From Bog-473 sp963850095 (GTDB taxonomy: Bacteria; Actinomycetota; Acidimicrobiia; Acidimicrobiales; RAAP-2): a stretch of DNA of 64,000 bases. A program made the translations under genes and the position numbers. The DNA lies in contig CAWKJX010000004.1 of the NCBI GenBank assembly GCA_963850095.1, positions 62,001 through 126,000 of the forward strand, in the 5' to 3' direction. The notes below the pieces were generated by a model that was not told the DNA's origin, did not search any database, and worked only from the letters and a program-made list of their open reading frames with translations. Every line of letters begins with the position of its first letter. The first letter of the stretch is position 1. This document shows, in pieces, positions 1 through 8,468 of the stretch.

Positions 1-511
1 GCGGTTCGGTCGCCGCTCCGCCCCCGAAGGTGAACCCCTCTTGGACGGTGACGGGATCCGACGAACCCAGCAGCAGCGGCGGCAGGTCGACGCTCTGATC
101 GAGGGCTTCGTCCCAGGGCACGTGGGCGGTGCCGTCGACCTCGAGGCCGTCGACGGGGACGAACGACGGCTCGGCTGCCGTACCGCGGACCAGCGCCTCG
201 ACGGAGCGTCGCTGCATCTGCAGGCAGCGCACCCGTACCCGGAGCACCACATGGCCCCGACCCGCCCCGGGCCGGTCCGGCCGCATGCCGCCCCGGTCGA
301 GCAGGCACTCCGTCCGGGTCGACCAGCGCTCGGAGGTGTCCGCTTGGCTGAATGCCTTCGGCACCAGCACGCCCCACTGGAAGCGCACCTGGTTCTTCCG
401 TGCCGAAGCCCGGTACGGGTAGAGGACGTAGCCCTCGTAGAGCACGGCGTCGGCGACCGATCGCGCCACGGCGAAGCGGTCCGTGGCCGCCTGCTCGGTC
501 ACGCTGCTCAT
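1..511 (-). CDS. Hydrogenase-operon protein of unknown function (3' end outside window)
   Basis: The reading frame starts at ATG 511 and stays open to the window edge, giving at least 170 residues. The start overlaps the stop of the preceding DUF6084 gene as ATGA, so it is the sixth gene of the hydrogenase operon and probably translationally coupled. The N-terminus reads MSSVTEQAATDRF, followed near residues 25-45 by YEGYVLYPYRASARKNQVRF. I see no transmembrane segment, metal-binding cysteine cluster or catalytic motif in the visible part. Uncharacterised proteins of this kind accompany DUF5947/DUF6084 in actinobacterial group 1h hydrogenase clusters (family knowledge). No function can be assigned. 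Confidence 0.75.
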   Translation of the reverse strand, partial: MSSVTEQAATDRFAVARSVADAVLYEGYVLYPYRASARKNQVRFQWGVLVPKAFSQADTSERWSTRTECLLDRGGMRPDRPGAGRGHVVLRVRVRCLQMQRRSVEALVRGTAAEPSFVPVDGLEVDGTAHVPWDEALDQSVDLPPLLLGSSDPVTVQEGFTFGGGAATEP

Positions 512-1188
512 GACGGCCCCGCTTGGCCGTCGGCGTCGGGTTCTGCCGGAGCCGCCGCCCCCTCGGCCTCCTTCAGCAGTTGGGCGAAGGCCTGGTCCCA
601 GGTGGGCAGGCCGCGGCGCGCCCTGAACCGCTGGAGGTCGTCCAGCGTGTCGCGGCGCAGGCGGATGAACGCGCCACCGGGGAAGTAGGCGTCCATGGTG
701 GTCCGCCAGACCGCCACCGGCATGCGGTAGGCGGCCTCGGCCGACCAGGAGAGCGGTTCGGCGGCGAAGCCCGACTCACCGGGCGTGAAGACCGTGCCCG
801 AGAACAGCAAAATGAGCGGGACGTCGCCGTCGCCCAAGGCGTGCAGGTATTTGGCTCCGGCCACCTCGAAGTCGTAGGTGCACTGGACCGGGAGGTCGAA
901 CTCGGTCGTGCCGTCGAAGCCGCCCAGCGTCGTCGACACGTGGGTCCACAGGAAGGGTCGCAGCGAGCTGCCCCATTGCGGCACTTCGCCGAAGAGCTCG
1001 TAGAGCTTCTCCTCCTCGGCTTCGCTGTAGCGCCGGCGTTGCGGTTCCATCCGAATCTGGCAGCGCAGCGCCGCCGCGTGCACGCGGTGCCCGTCCGCCT
1101 CGTCGGCCCGGATGCGGAACATGATGGTGGGCACCGCGGAGTGCGGTTCGGTGCGGGCGTCGAGCACCTCGAAGCGCAGGTCGGTCAT
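508..1188 (-). CDS. DUF6084 family protein, hydrogenase operon
   Basis: 226 residues from ATG 1188 (MTDLRFEVLDA). Its start overlaps the DUF5947 stop (ATGA, 1185-1188) and its stop overlaps the next start in the same way (508-511), so three genes form a coupled chain. The sequence resembles DUF6084, a family known almost only from actinobacterial group 1h hydrogenase loci. Notable are the stretch PQWGSSLRPFLWTHVS (about residues 70-85) and conserved-looking aromatic positions around FDLPVQCTYDFEVAGAKY. No signal peptide or membrane helix is visible, so it is probably cytoplasmic. Its role is unknown. An assembly or electron-transfer accessory role is inferred from context only. Confidence 0.8.
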   Translation of the reverse strand: MTDLRFEVLDARTEPHSAVPTIMFRIRADEADGHRVHAAALRCQIRMEPQRRRYSEAEEEKLYELFGEVPQWGSSLRPFLWTHVSTTLGGFDGTTEFDLPVQCTYDFEVAGAKYLHALGDGDVPLILLFSGTVFTPGESGFAAEPLSWSAEAAYRMPVAVWRTTMDAYFPGGAFIRLRRDTLDDLQRFRARRGLPTWDQAFAQLLKEAEGAAAPAEPDADGQAGPS

Positions 1189-1899
1189 GTGGCCCGGGTC
1201 CGGACGTCGTCGAAGAACTCGTCCAGCTTCTTGTTGGCCTCGGATCCGCCGTCGAAGCCGCGCCACAGCAGGCGCAGGTGCCCGACCAGTTCGTAGCAGG
1301 CGTCGATGGGGACGATGTAGCACTCCGTACCTTCGGTCTCGGTCCGGTCCGGCCTCGGCCTCGGACCCGGCCGCGGCGGTGCCGTCCTCGTCCCGCTCTC
1401 GCCTCCGCCCCCTCCCGCTCGCCCGCGACCGGACCAGGAACGCCTCGACATCGGGCTGCATGGACGCCAGCACCGGATCGTCGCCCACCACTTGGTCCCA
1501 GGCGTCGAGCGGCAGTTCGGACTCGGTCGCCCCGGCCGGGCCGGGGTAGAAGGCGGCCACCCGCTGCAGCGACGAGTTCAGGAAGAAGAAGGCCACGCTC
1601 ACGGGGATCTGCAGCCGGTCCCACTGCGCCGGCGTGAGTTCGTGCCCGGCCAGCGACACGTAGCGGTCGGGAACGCTGCGAAAGTGATCGCCACCGGCGC
1701 CGTCCGACTCGAAGAGCAGGTAGCAGCCGCGGCAGGCGCACAGCAGGGTCCGCGAACGCAGGTCCACCATGTGGTTGTGCGAGGGCCCGATCGGTTCCGC
1801 ACACAGCTCGCACACCTCTTCGACTTCGGGGGCGGGCCGCGGGCGCGACTGGCGGATGCGCTGGAGGACGGCGAGCGGTTCGTTGGTGCCGCTGCTCAT
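1185..1899 (-). CDS. DUF5947 family protein, hydrogenase operon (apparent frameshift)
   Basis: Starts at ATG 1899 (MSSGTNEPLAVLQRIRQ). The N-terminal two thirds carry the DUF5947 pattern, with paired cysteines CELCAEP and LCACRGCYLLF at about residues 30-60 that could bind a metal or Fe-S cluster. After PDVEAFLVRSRASGRG the frame runs into a G/C-rich low-complexity stretch (about 1340-1435). The conserved C-terminal end (ECYIVPIDACYELVGHLRLL...WRGFDGG) is found one frame away, ending at 1185. The total length exceeds a multiple of three by one, consistent with one extra base. Left uncorrected, this frame runs on into DUF6084 and makes a false 463-residue fusion. Function unknown; it belongs to the hydrogenase accessory set. 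Confidence 0.75.
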
Positions 1900-1972
1900 G
1901 GCGCCTACACGGCCCTTCTGCTGCCGGCCGACCGCCCGGAGCCGCGGGGGAAGCGGGGGCGGGCAGTCCGCT

Positions 1973-2012
1973 TTTCGAAAACGCTAAGCAGCGAGGTTTA
2001 GCGTTTTCGAAA
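1973..2012. repeat. Perfect 15-bp inverted repeat (hairpin) inside the hydrogenase operon
   Basis: Arms TTTCGAAAACGCTAA (1973-1987) and TTAGCGTTTTCGAAA (1998-2012) are exact reverse complements around a 10-nt loop. Each arm itself contains the palindrome TTTTCGAAA(A). Outer GTCCG/CGGAC (1966-1970, 2020-2024) could extend the stem. It sits in the roughly 195-nt gap between the NifU-like and DUF5947 genes, the only sizeable gap in the operon, and is AT-rich against a GC-rich background. It could be an attenuator or RNA-processing hairpin, a protein binding site, or a small mobile palindrome. Confidence 0.85.
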
Positions 2013-2094
2013 CAGGCATCGGACCGCCCGAAGGCCCCCTCTTCACAGTGGCCCGTCGAAGCGCCTCTCGGAACGCCATGGCCTCGGGGGGCGC

Positions 2095-2734
2095 TCACAG
2101 CGCCGACATCTCCGCCGGGCACTCGGTGTAGAGCGGCTTCGTCCCCAAGGTGATCGGCACCGAATTCCCACGGCCCCCGCTCGAGTCCGCCCCGACCCCG
2201 ACCCCGACGCCGTCCCCTTCCCCGCCGCCCTGGCGCGCCGCTCTCCTCCACCACGATCCGCGTCACCTCGGGTGCCGCTTCCGAAATGGCCACCTCCACC
2301 GCCCCCTGCAGCGTGGCCGCCGACGACGGGCAGCCGTCGCAGCTCCCGAGCAGGCGCAGCTTCACGGCACCGAGCACGTCGTCGATTCCGAGCAGCTCGA
2401 CGTCGCCCCCGTGGCGTCCCAGGAACGGCCGCACCTTGTCCAGCGCACCCTGTACCCGTTCCTCGAGCGACGAGGGGTGCAATCCGTGCACCAGCAACAG
2501 CGACGCCACCAGCTCGTCGTCGGTCAGCTCCGACAGCAGCGCGGGGTCGCGTTGGCCCACCAGGTCGACCACCCGGGCCAGACCGGCACCGTAGAGGTCC
2601 GACACCAGGCGCAACAGCTCCTCGGCCAGCGCGAGCGACCGCGCCGGGTCGGCAGACCGCTCGAGCTCGGCCAGAGCCTGCTCGATCCGCTCTCCGCTGG
2701 CTCGCAGGTTCTGTGGTGGCTCGGGCTCGGGCAT
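2095..2734 (-). CDS. NifU-like Fe-S scaffold domain protein, hydrogenase operon (apparent frameshift)
   Basis: Starts at ATG 2734, 16 nt after the hydrogenase large-subunit stop. Residues about 85-165 form a NifU C-terminal domain: VQGALDKVRPFLGRHGGDVELLGI... followed by the cluster-binding CxxC in LLGSCDGCPSSAATL. The first 80 residues are helical, as in hydrogenase-cluster homologues. After IVVEESGAPGRR the frame enters GGGGTC repeats (about 2180-2230). A neighbouring frame offers a natural end (VPITLGTKPLYTECPAEMSAL, stop at 2095-2097), and the span has one base too many. The family carries Fe-S clusters for delivery. Here it may supply clusters to the hydrogenase small subunit or act as an electron carrier; this is inferred from context. 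Confidence 0.8.
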
Positions 2735-2750
2735 CGGCTCCTGCGCTCGG

Positions 2751-4536
2751 TCAGGCCAGGTCTTCGGCGTTCGCCACCTGGGTGGGGGAGTGGACCTTGC
2801 GGAGCACCTTGCCCTTCCCCAGGTACATGTGCACGCCGCAGGGGAGGCAGGGGTCGAAGCTGCGCACGGCCCGCATGATATCGATGCCCTTGAAATTCTC
2901 CCGGGTGTTCTCCTCGAAGATGGGCGTGTCGATCACAGCGTCCTCGTAGGGCCCGGGCGTCCCGTAGCTGTCGCGCGGGTTGGCGTTCCACGGCGTGGGC
3001 GGGTAGGGGTGGTAGTTGGCGATCTTGCCGCCCCGGATGACCATGTGGTGCGAGAGCACGCCGCGCACCGCCTCGGTGAACCCGCAGCCGATCCCCTCGT
3101 CGGGCACGTCGAAGGACTCCCATGTCTTGGTGTTGCCGGCCCGGACGTCCTTGATCGCCAGCTCAATGAAGTCCAGCGCCGCCGCCGCGGCGTAGGCCTG
3201 GAAGTACGTCCGCGCCCTGTTCGCGCTCGAGGGTGTTGGACCACTGCGGGATCTTCCACTCCAGATCGACCGGACCCAGCAGGGCGGTCTTGGGCAGGTG
3301 GATCTTCACGCTGGTCCCCGTCGCCTGCAGATGGTCGGTGTTGACCAGTCCCGAGAGGGCGGTCGACCACAGGCGGGCCAGAGGGCCGCCGCCGGTGTCG
3401 AGGGCCAGGTGGTCGGTGCCGTCGAACCAGCGCGGCGCCATGACCCAGCTGTAGTTGCCGTCGAAGTCGCGCTTCTGGGGGGCCGGGTTGGTGTGCTGGT
3501 TCCAGGGGTGGCGACGGTCCACCGGGTTGCCCAGCGGGTCCTTCGTCACGAACATCTCCTGGCCCTCCCAGTCCTCGTAGAAGGAGTGGCCCAGGAGGAT
3601 GCGGATGCCCAGGTTGATCTCGACCAGGTCGTTGGTGACCAGCTTGCCGTCGACCACGATGCCGGGGGTCACGCCCATGGCCCGGCCCCACTGGGTCATG
3701 TCCTTGTACTCGAAGTTGCACACGTCGGGGTCCTGGAAGGCGCCCCAGCAGTTGAGCAGGATGCGGCGCCGGCCGACCTCCTCGTAGCCGGGCAGGGCCT
3801 CGTAGAAGAAGTCGAAGAGGTCGTCGTGCATGGGCACGACCCGCTTCATGAACTCCACGTAGCGCATGAGGCGCGTGTAGTAGTCGGTGAACAGCTGAAT
3901 GGTGGCCGTCGTGCCGACACCGCCGGGGTAGAGCGTGGACGGGTGCACGTGGCGCCCTTCCATGAGGCAGAACATCTCCCGCGTGTAGCGCGACACCTGC
4001 AGCGCCTCACGGTAGAACTCGCCCGAGAACGGGTTGAGCGACCGCATAATGTCGCCCACCGTCTTGTAGCCGTGCACGGCGGCGTGGACGGCCTCGGTCT
4101 TGTTGGCCCGGTCGAGCACGCCCGGATTGGTCTCGGCCACCATCCTCTCGCAGAAGTCGACCCCGACCAGGTTCTCCTGGAAGATGTTGTGGTCGAACAT
4201 GTACTCGGCCGCCTCGCCCAGGTTGACGATCTGCTCGCCCAGGGCCGGCGGCCGCACGCCGTAGGCCATGTTCTGCGTGTAGCACGAACAGGTGGCGTGA
4301 TTGTCACCGCAGATGCCGCAGATGCGGCTCGTGATGAAGTGGGCGTCCCGCGGGTCCTTGCCCTTCATGAAGATCGAGTAGCCGCGGAAGATGGACGACG
4401 TGCTGTGGCACTCCGCCACCTTCCCCGTGCCGAAGTCGATCTTCGTGTAGATGCCCAGGCTGCCCACGATCCGGGTGATGGGATCCCACGACATCTCCAC
4501 CAGGTCGCCACCGCCGCTCTTGGTCGACGTTGCCAT
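2751..4536 (-). CDS. hhyL: Group 1h [NiFe]-hydrogenase large subunit (apparent frameshift at about 3218)
   Basis: Catalytic NiFe subunit of the high-affinity actinobacterial H2-uptake hydrogenase. It starts at ATG 4536 (MATSTKSGGGDLVEMSWDPITRIVG). The N-terminal nickel motif is RICGICGDNHAT (about residues 70-81). The C-terminal one is SFDPCLPCGVHMY, followed by about 25 residues beyond the His, the usual peptide removed by a maturation endopeptidase. Near residue 440 the frame breaks: dropping the base at 3218 restores LERERARTYFQAY, which matches the family, and joins both halves. The whole span is one base over a multiple of three. It lies 5 nt downstream of hhyS. The break is more likely an assembly indel than real inactivation, because both metal-binding ends are intact. 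Confidence 0.93.
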
Positions 4537-4541
4537 TGGTC

Positions 4542-5583
<1,042 letters not shown>

Positions 5584-5597
<14 letters not shown>

Positions 5598-5688
5598 GGT
5601 GCCCTCCCAGGTCCCGGCCGCGTCGGGGTGTGCGGCCAGGAGCAGTCTCAGCCCGGACCCCTGGAATGTAAATGGGTGTCTTTTGCAT
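5584..5688 (-). CDS. Possible 34-residue leader ORF overlapping the hhyS start
   Basis: ATG 5688 is preceded by GAGG at about 6 nt and opens a 34-codon frame (MQKTPIYIPGVRAETAPGR...) that ends at 5584, 13 nt inside hhyS. The first codons are AT-richer than the surroundings. It could be a translational leader coupled to the hhyS TTG start, or the true hhyS N-terminus displaced by an indel. No homologue is recognised. Confidence 0.3.
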
Positions 5689-5803
5689 CGTCGCCTCGGT
5701 GGGGCTCGAGAGGTGAGAGCCTGCGCTCGCACCGCCACCAGGTCTCTGCCCCGCGCCGTATCGGTTGACACCCCTGCTCCTCGAGGCGACGATCGTTGTC
5801 GGA

Positions 5804-6952
5804 ATGGCCGTCGAGGAACGCGATGCGAGGGGGCCGGCGAACGAGGGAGCGGCGCGCTTCGAGTTGGCGCCGCCCCGCCGGTTCATGCTGCCCGCCATTC
5901 TCCTGCTGCTCTCCGAGCGGCCTTCCTACGGTTACGCCCTCGTGCCCCAACTGCGCGATCTCCGCTTCGGGCGCGTCGACCGGCCCGCCGTCTACCGCGC
6001 CCTCGGGCAGCTCGAACGGGACGGCCTGGTTCACGTGTCGGCGGAACACACGGGCTCGGGCCAGACCCGCCGCGTCTATTCGGTCACGCCGTTGGGCGAG
6101 CGCGTGCTCCGGGTCTGGATGGGCGTCATCCGCGAGGAGCACGCCCACCTGGGCGAGGTCATCCACCGCTACCAGGCCACCGGCACGACCGACGCCGTCC
6201 TGGCCGAGGTCGAGAGCGGCTGGGTGCCCGAGCTCGACGTGGAGTGGTCCTCGGTGTCGACGACCTCGCGGTGGCGCCGGCGCCTCCTGCCGCTCGAAGA
6301 GGCGGTCGAGGCCGCCGGGCCGGGCGCGCCGGACCCGGCCACGGCGGGACCACCTCCTCCGTCCGCCACCGACCCGGCCACTCCGGCGCCCGCCGCGCCG
6401 CCCACCGGCGCACCGCCGCAGCGGCGCCAGCCCGTGCCGCGTCGTTTCTCGCTCGACCCCGAGCGTTCCGCCGTCATCATCGAGGCACGCTCGACGGTCG
6501 GTCCCATCAGCTTCGGCACCATCGGTGTCGAGGGCTCCCTCTACGCCGTCCTCGACGACGGCGTGGTGAGCACCGAGGTGCCGCCCACCGGTTGGCTCAC
6601 CATTGACGTGTCCGGGCTGAGCTCGGGCAACAAGCTCTACGACGCCGAGCTGCAACGGCGCATCGACACCCGGCGTTTCCCGACCGCCACGGTCGAGTTA
6701 CGGCAGTGCTCGCGGAGCATCCCGGGGCCGCGGTACCAGCTGCGCGGGGAGCTGACGTTCCACGGCATCACGCGGGAGGCCGAGGGCACGGTCACGGTCG
6801 AGGCCCAGACCGGCGATCGCCTCGTCATCAGCGGGGAGCAGGTCTTCGACATCCGCGACTTCGAGGTGCCGTCACCCACCATGCTGATGCTGCGCATCTT
6901 CCCCGACGTGCGGGTGCGTCTGCAGGCGGAGGCCGGACGGGCCGACGCCTGA
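5804..6952 (+). CDS. PadR-type regulator fused to a YceI domain
   Basis: 382 residues from ATG 5804. Residues about 25-110 are a PadR winged helix: MLPAILLLLSERPSYGYALVPQLRDL, then AVYRALGQLERDGLVHVSAE and RRVYSVTPLGERVL. After a helical segment and a Pro/Ala-rich linker (about 180-220), residues about 225-380 are a YceI domain (RRFSLDPERSAVIIEARSTVG...SFGTIGVEGSL...LTFHGITREAEGTV...DFEVPSPTMLMLRIFPDVRVRL). YceI domains are normally secreted or periplasmic lipocalin-like isoprenoid binders, but here there is no signal peptide, so the domain is cytoplasmic. It is divergent from hhyS, so control of the hydrogenase operon is the obvious inference, with the YceI part as ligand sensor. Confidence 0.88.
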   Translation: MAVEERDARGPANEGAARFELAPPRRFMLPAILLLLSERPSYGYALVPQLRDLRFGRVDRPAVYRALGQLERDGLVHVSAEHTGSGQTRRVYSVTPLGERVLRVWMGVIREEHAHLGEVIHRYQATGTTDAVLAEVESGWVPELDVEWSSVSTTSRWRRRLLPLEEAVEAAGPGAPDPATAGPPPPSATDPATPAPAAPPTGAPPQRRQPVPRRFSLDPERSAVIIEARSTVGPISFGTIGVEGSLYAVLDDGVVSTEVPPTGWLTIDVSGLSSGNKLYDAELQRRIDTRRFPTATVELRQCSRSIPGPRYQLRGELTFHGITREAEGTVTVEAQTGDRLVISGEQVFDIRDFEVPSPTMLMLRIFPDVRVRLQAEAGRADA

Positions 6953-6955
6953 CCG

Positions 6956-7837
6956 TCAGCCGACCCGGGCTTCCTCGCCGCTCGGGCCGGTCTTGCCGCT
7001 CGGGCCGGTCTCGTCGCTCGGGCCGGTCTCGTCGCTCGGGCCGGTCTCGTCGCTGACGTCCTGGCCGATGCCCCGCAGCCCCACCGCCTTGCCGTCGGAC
7101 CCCAGGGTCGGGTTGGCGTGTACACGGATGAGGTGCAGTTTCTGGTCGGGGTGCACGACGCGGTACTCCAGGTCCAGTGGTCGCGAAGCCTGCACCGACT
7201 CGAACATGGCCGCCCGCGTGGCGCCGCGGTCGGCCTCGTCGATCACGTCCAAATAGGACTCGAAGGTCCCGGCGAAGTCGAGGGGGTCGATGCCGTGGAT
7301 GCGGTGGAACTCCGAGCTCCACTGCACCGCCCCGGTTCTCAGGTCCCAGAGCCAGCTGCCCACGTGGGCGAGGGCCTCGCTCTCCTCGAGGCGGGCGTCG
7401 ATCTCGGCCAACGTGGCTTGGGCCAGGTGCTGCTCGGTGACGTCGCGCGCCACCACGACGGAGCCGAAAATGGCGCCGTGGTCGTCCGTCACCGGCGCCA
7501 GGGAGAGCGAGACCGGGACGGGCAGCCCGTCGGGCCGCACGATCTCCGTCTCGAAGTGCCGGATCCGCTCGCCGGCAGTCACGCTGGCCACGACCCGGTC
7601 CATTTCGTCGCTCAGGTGAGGGGCGAAGAGAGCGCTCAGGGGCCAGCCGACGGCGTCTTCGGGGGCGCGGCCGAACAGGCGCTCGGCGTTCTCGCTGAAG
7701 GAGGAGACGAAGCCCTGATCGCAGGTGATGACGGCATCGTCGGTGAGGTCCAGGATCGACCGCAGGATCGCCTTCGCCGGGACGCCGCCGACGGCAATGT
7801 CACCCACCTTGCCGTCGTGCTCGTCCCGTCGACCCAT
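6956..7837 (-). CDS. Tandem PAS-domain protein without output domain
   Basis: 293 residues from ATG 7837 (MGRRDEHDGKVGD), with AGAGGG about 10 nt upstream. Two PAS domains: residues about 22-135 (ILDLTDDAVITCDQGFVSSFSENAERLFGRAPEDAVGWPLSALF, ending in the PAC-like GSVVVARDVTEQHLA) and about 150-260 (HVGSWLWDLRTGAVQWSSEFHRIHGIDPLDF..., ending GLRGIGQDVSDE). No histidine kinase, GGDEF, EAL or DNA-binding domain follows. The C-terminus is a short tandem repeat of DETGPS. It could be a stand-alone sensor that binds a partner kinase. It lies between the hydrogenase regulator and the nickel genes, so redox sensing is plausible but unproven. Confidence 0.85.
   Translation of the reverse strand: MGRRDEHDGKVGDIAVGGVPAKAILRSILDLTDDAVITCDQGFVSSFSENAERLFGRAPEDAVGWPLSALFAPHLSDEMDRVVASVTAGERIRHFETEIVRPDGLPVPVSLSLAPVTDDHGAIFGSVVVARDVTEQHLAQATLAEIDARLEESEALAHVGSWLWDLRTGAVQWSSEFHRIHGIDPLDFAGTFESYLDVIDEADRGATRAAMFESVQASRPLDLEYRVVHPDQKLHLIRVHANPTLGSDGKAVGLRGIGQDVSDETGPSDETGPSDETGPSGKTGPSGEEARVG
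6979..7051. repeat. 18-bp tandem repeat encoding (DETGPS)n at the end of the PAS protein
   Basis: About four copies of an 18-bp unit like gctcgggccggtctcgtc, encoding DETGPS/GKTGPS on the minus strand. The copies are nearly identical, so copy number may vary between isolates. Confidence 0.8.
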
Positions 7838-7883
7838 CGCGCCCCCGACCCTCTTGCCGCCGCGCTCAATGCTATGCGCCGCC

Positions 7884-8363
7884 CTACTCGCCGGCCTCCA
7901 CGCAGTTGGCGCAGCGTCCCAGCATGGCGAAGTGGAGCGGGTCGATGGTGAAGCCGAACTTCGCCTTGGCCGTCCGGGCCAGCCCCGCGAACAGGTCGTC
8001 CGGCGCCTCAATCATGGCTCCGCACTCCTCGCAGATGAAATGGGCGTGGGCCATTGACGCCAGCTGGTAGGTGGCGGCGCCGTGACCCAGATGCGTGTGC
8101 ACCACCACACCGAGACGTTCCAGGTCCTCCAGGTTGCGGTAGATCGTCGAAATGTGCACGTCAGGGGCTCGGACCTGGACCGCCTCGGCCAGCTCCTCGG
8201 CGCTCAAATGGTGATGGCCGGCCTCGAAGAGGACCTCGAGCAGTATGCGCCGGGACGAGGTGGCCCGCCCGCCGCGGGCCCGCACCAGGGCGAGGACGTC
8301 GTCGGCGTTGGCGACCCGGATGTCCTCGGTGCCGTGCGGAGCGAGTGGCTTGCTCACATCCAC
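7884..8363 (-). CDS. nur: Nur-like Fur-family nickel-responsive repressor
   Basis: 159 residues from ATG 8363. Fur fold: winged helix to about residue 85 (GGRATSSRRILLEVLFEAGHHHLSAEELAEAV, DVHISTIYRNLEDLERLG) and a C-terminal dimerisation domain. It has two structural zinc pairs, ICEECG and RCANC. The segment VVVHTHLGHGAATYQL and the end FTIDPLHFAMLGRC resemble Streptomyces Nur (nickel-uptake regulator) more than iron Fur or Zur, judged by recalled sequence only. The neighbouring divergent gene is a nickel permease, and a Nur-box-like site lies between them. Expected role: repress nickel uptake when nickel is sufficient. The upstream inverted repeat may be its autoregulatory site. Confidence 0.85.
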   Translation of the reverse strand: MDVSKPLAPHGTEDIRVANADDVLALVRARGGRATSSRRILLEVLFEAGHHHLSAEELAEAVQVRAPDVHISTIYRNLEDLERLGVVVHTHLGHGAATYQLASMAHAHFICEECGAMIEAPDDLFAGLARTAKAKFGFTIDPLHFAMLGRCANCVEAGE

Positions 8364-8366
8364 AGT

Positions 8367-8393
8367 CTACGGACGCTCCGTATTGGTCCGTAG
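8367..8393. promoter_or_regulatory. Inverted repeat just upstream of nur
   Basis: Perfect 8-bp arms CTACGGAC (8367-8374) and GTCCGTAG (8386-8393) with an 11-nt spacer begin 4 nt upstream of the nur start codon. A second operator in this divergent promoter region is likely; which protein binds it is unknown. Confidence 0.55.
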
Positions 8394-8405
8394 AAGAACC
8401 AGCAC

Positions 8406-8422
8406 TTGCAACTCGATCGCAA
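8406..8422. promoter_or_regulatory. Nur-box-like operator between nur and the nickel permease
   Basis: TTGCAA-CTCGA-TCGCAA matches the Streptomyces Nur consensus tTGCaa-N5-ttGCAA with one mismatch. It sits 46 nt upstream of the NiCoT start and 43 nt upstream of the nur start, the right place to control one or both. Confidence 0.7.
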
Positions 8423-8468
8423 GAAGGATCACAATGCGGCAGATGGTTGTCCCGGGAGGAGCTGCGTC

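Noticed and set aside
776..2734. A 652-residue open frame joining the NifU-like protein to downstream sequence
   Set aside because: After the NifU domain the translation is Arg/Gly/Pro-rich and out of frame with DUF5947 and DUF6084; it is a frameshift artefact, not a fusion.
5765..5793. TTGACA as a -35 box for the PadR-YceI gene
   Set aside because: It is a perfect -35 hexamer, but the position 17 nt downstream (GACGAT) is a poor -10 and would leave almost no leader; not enough to call a promoter.
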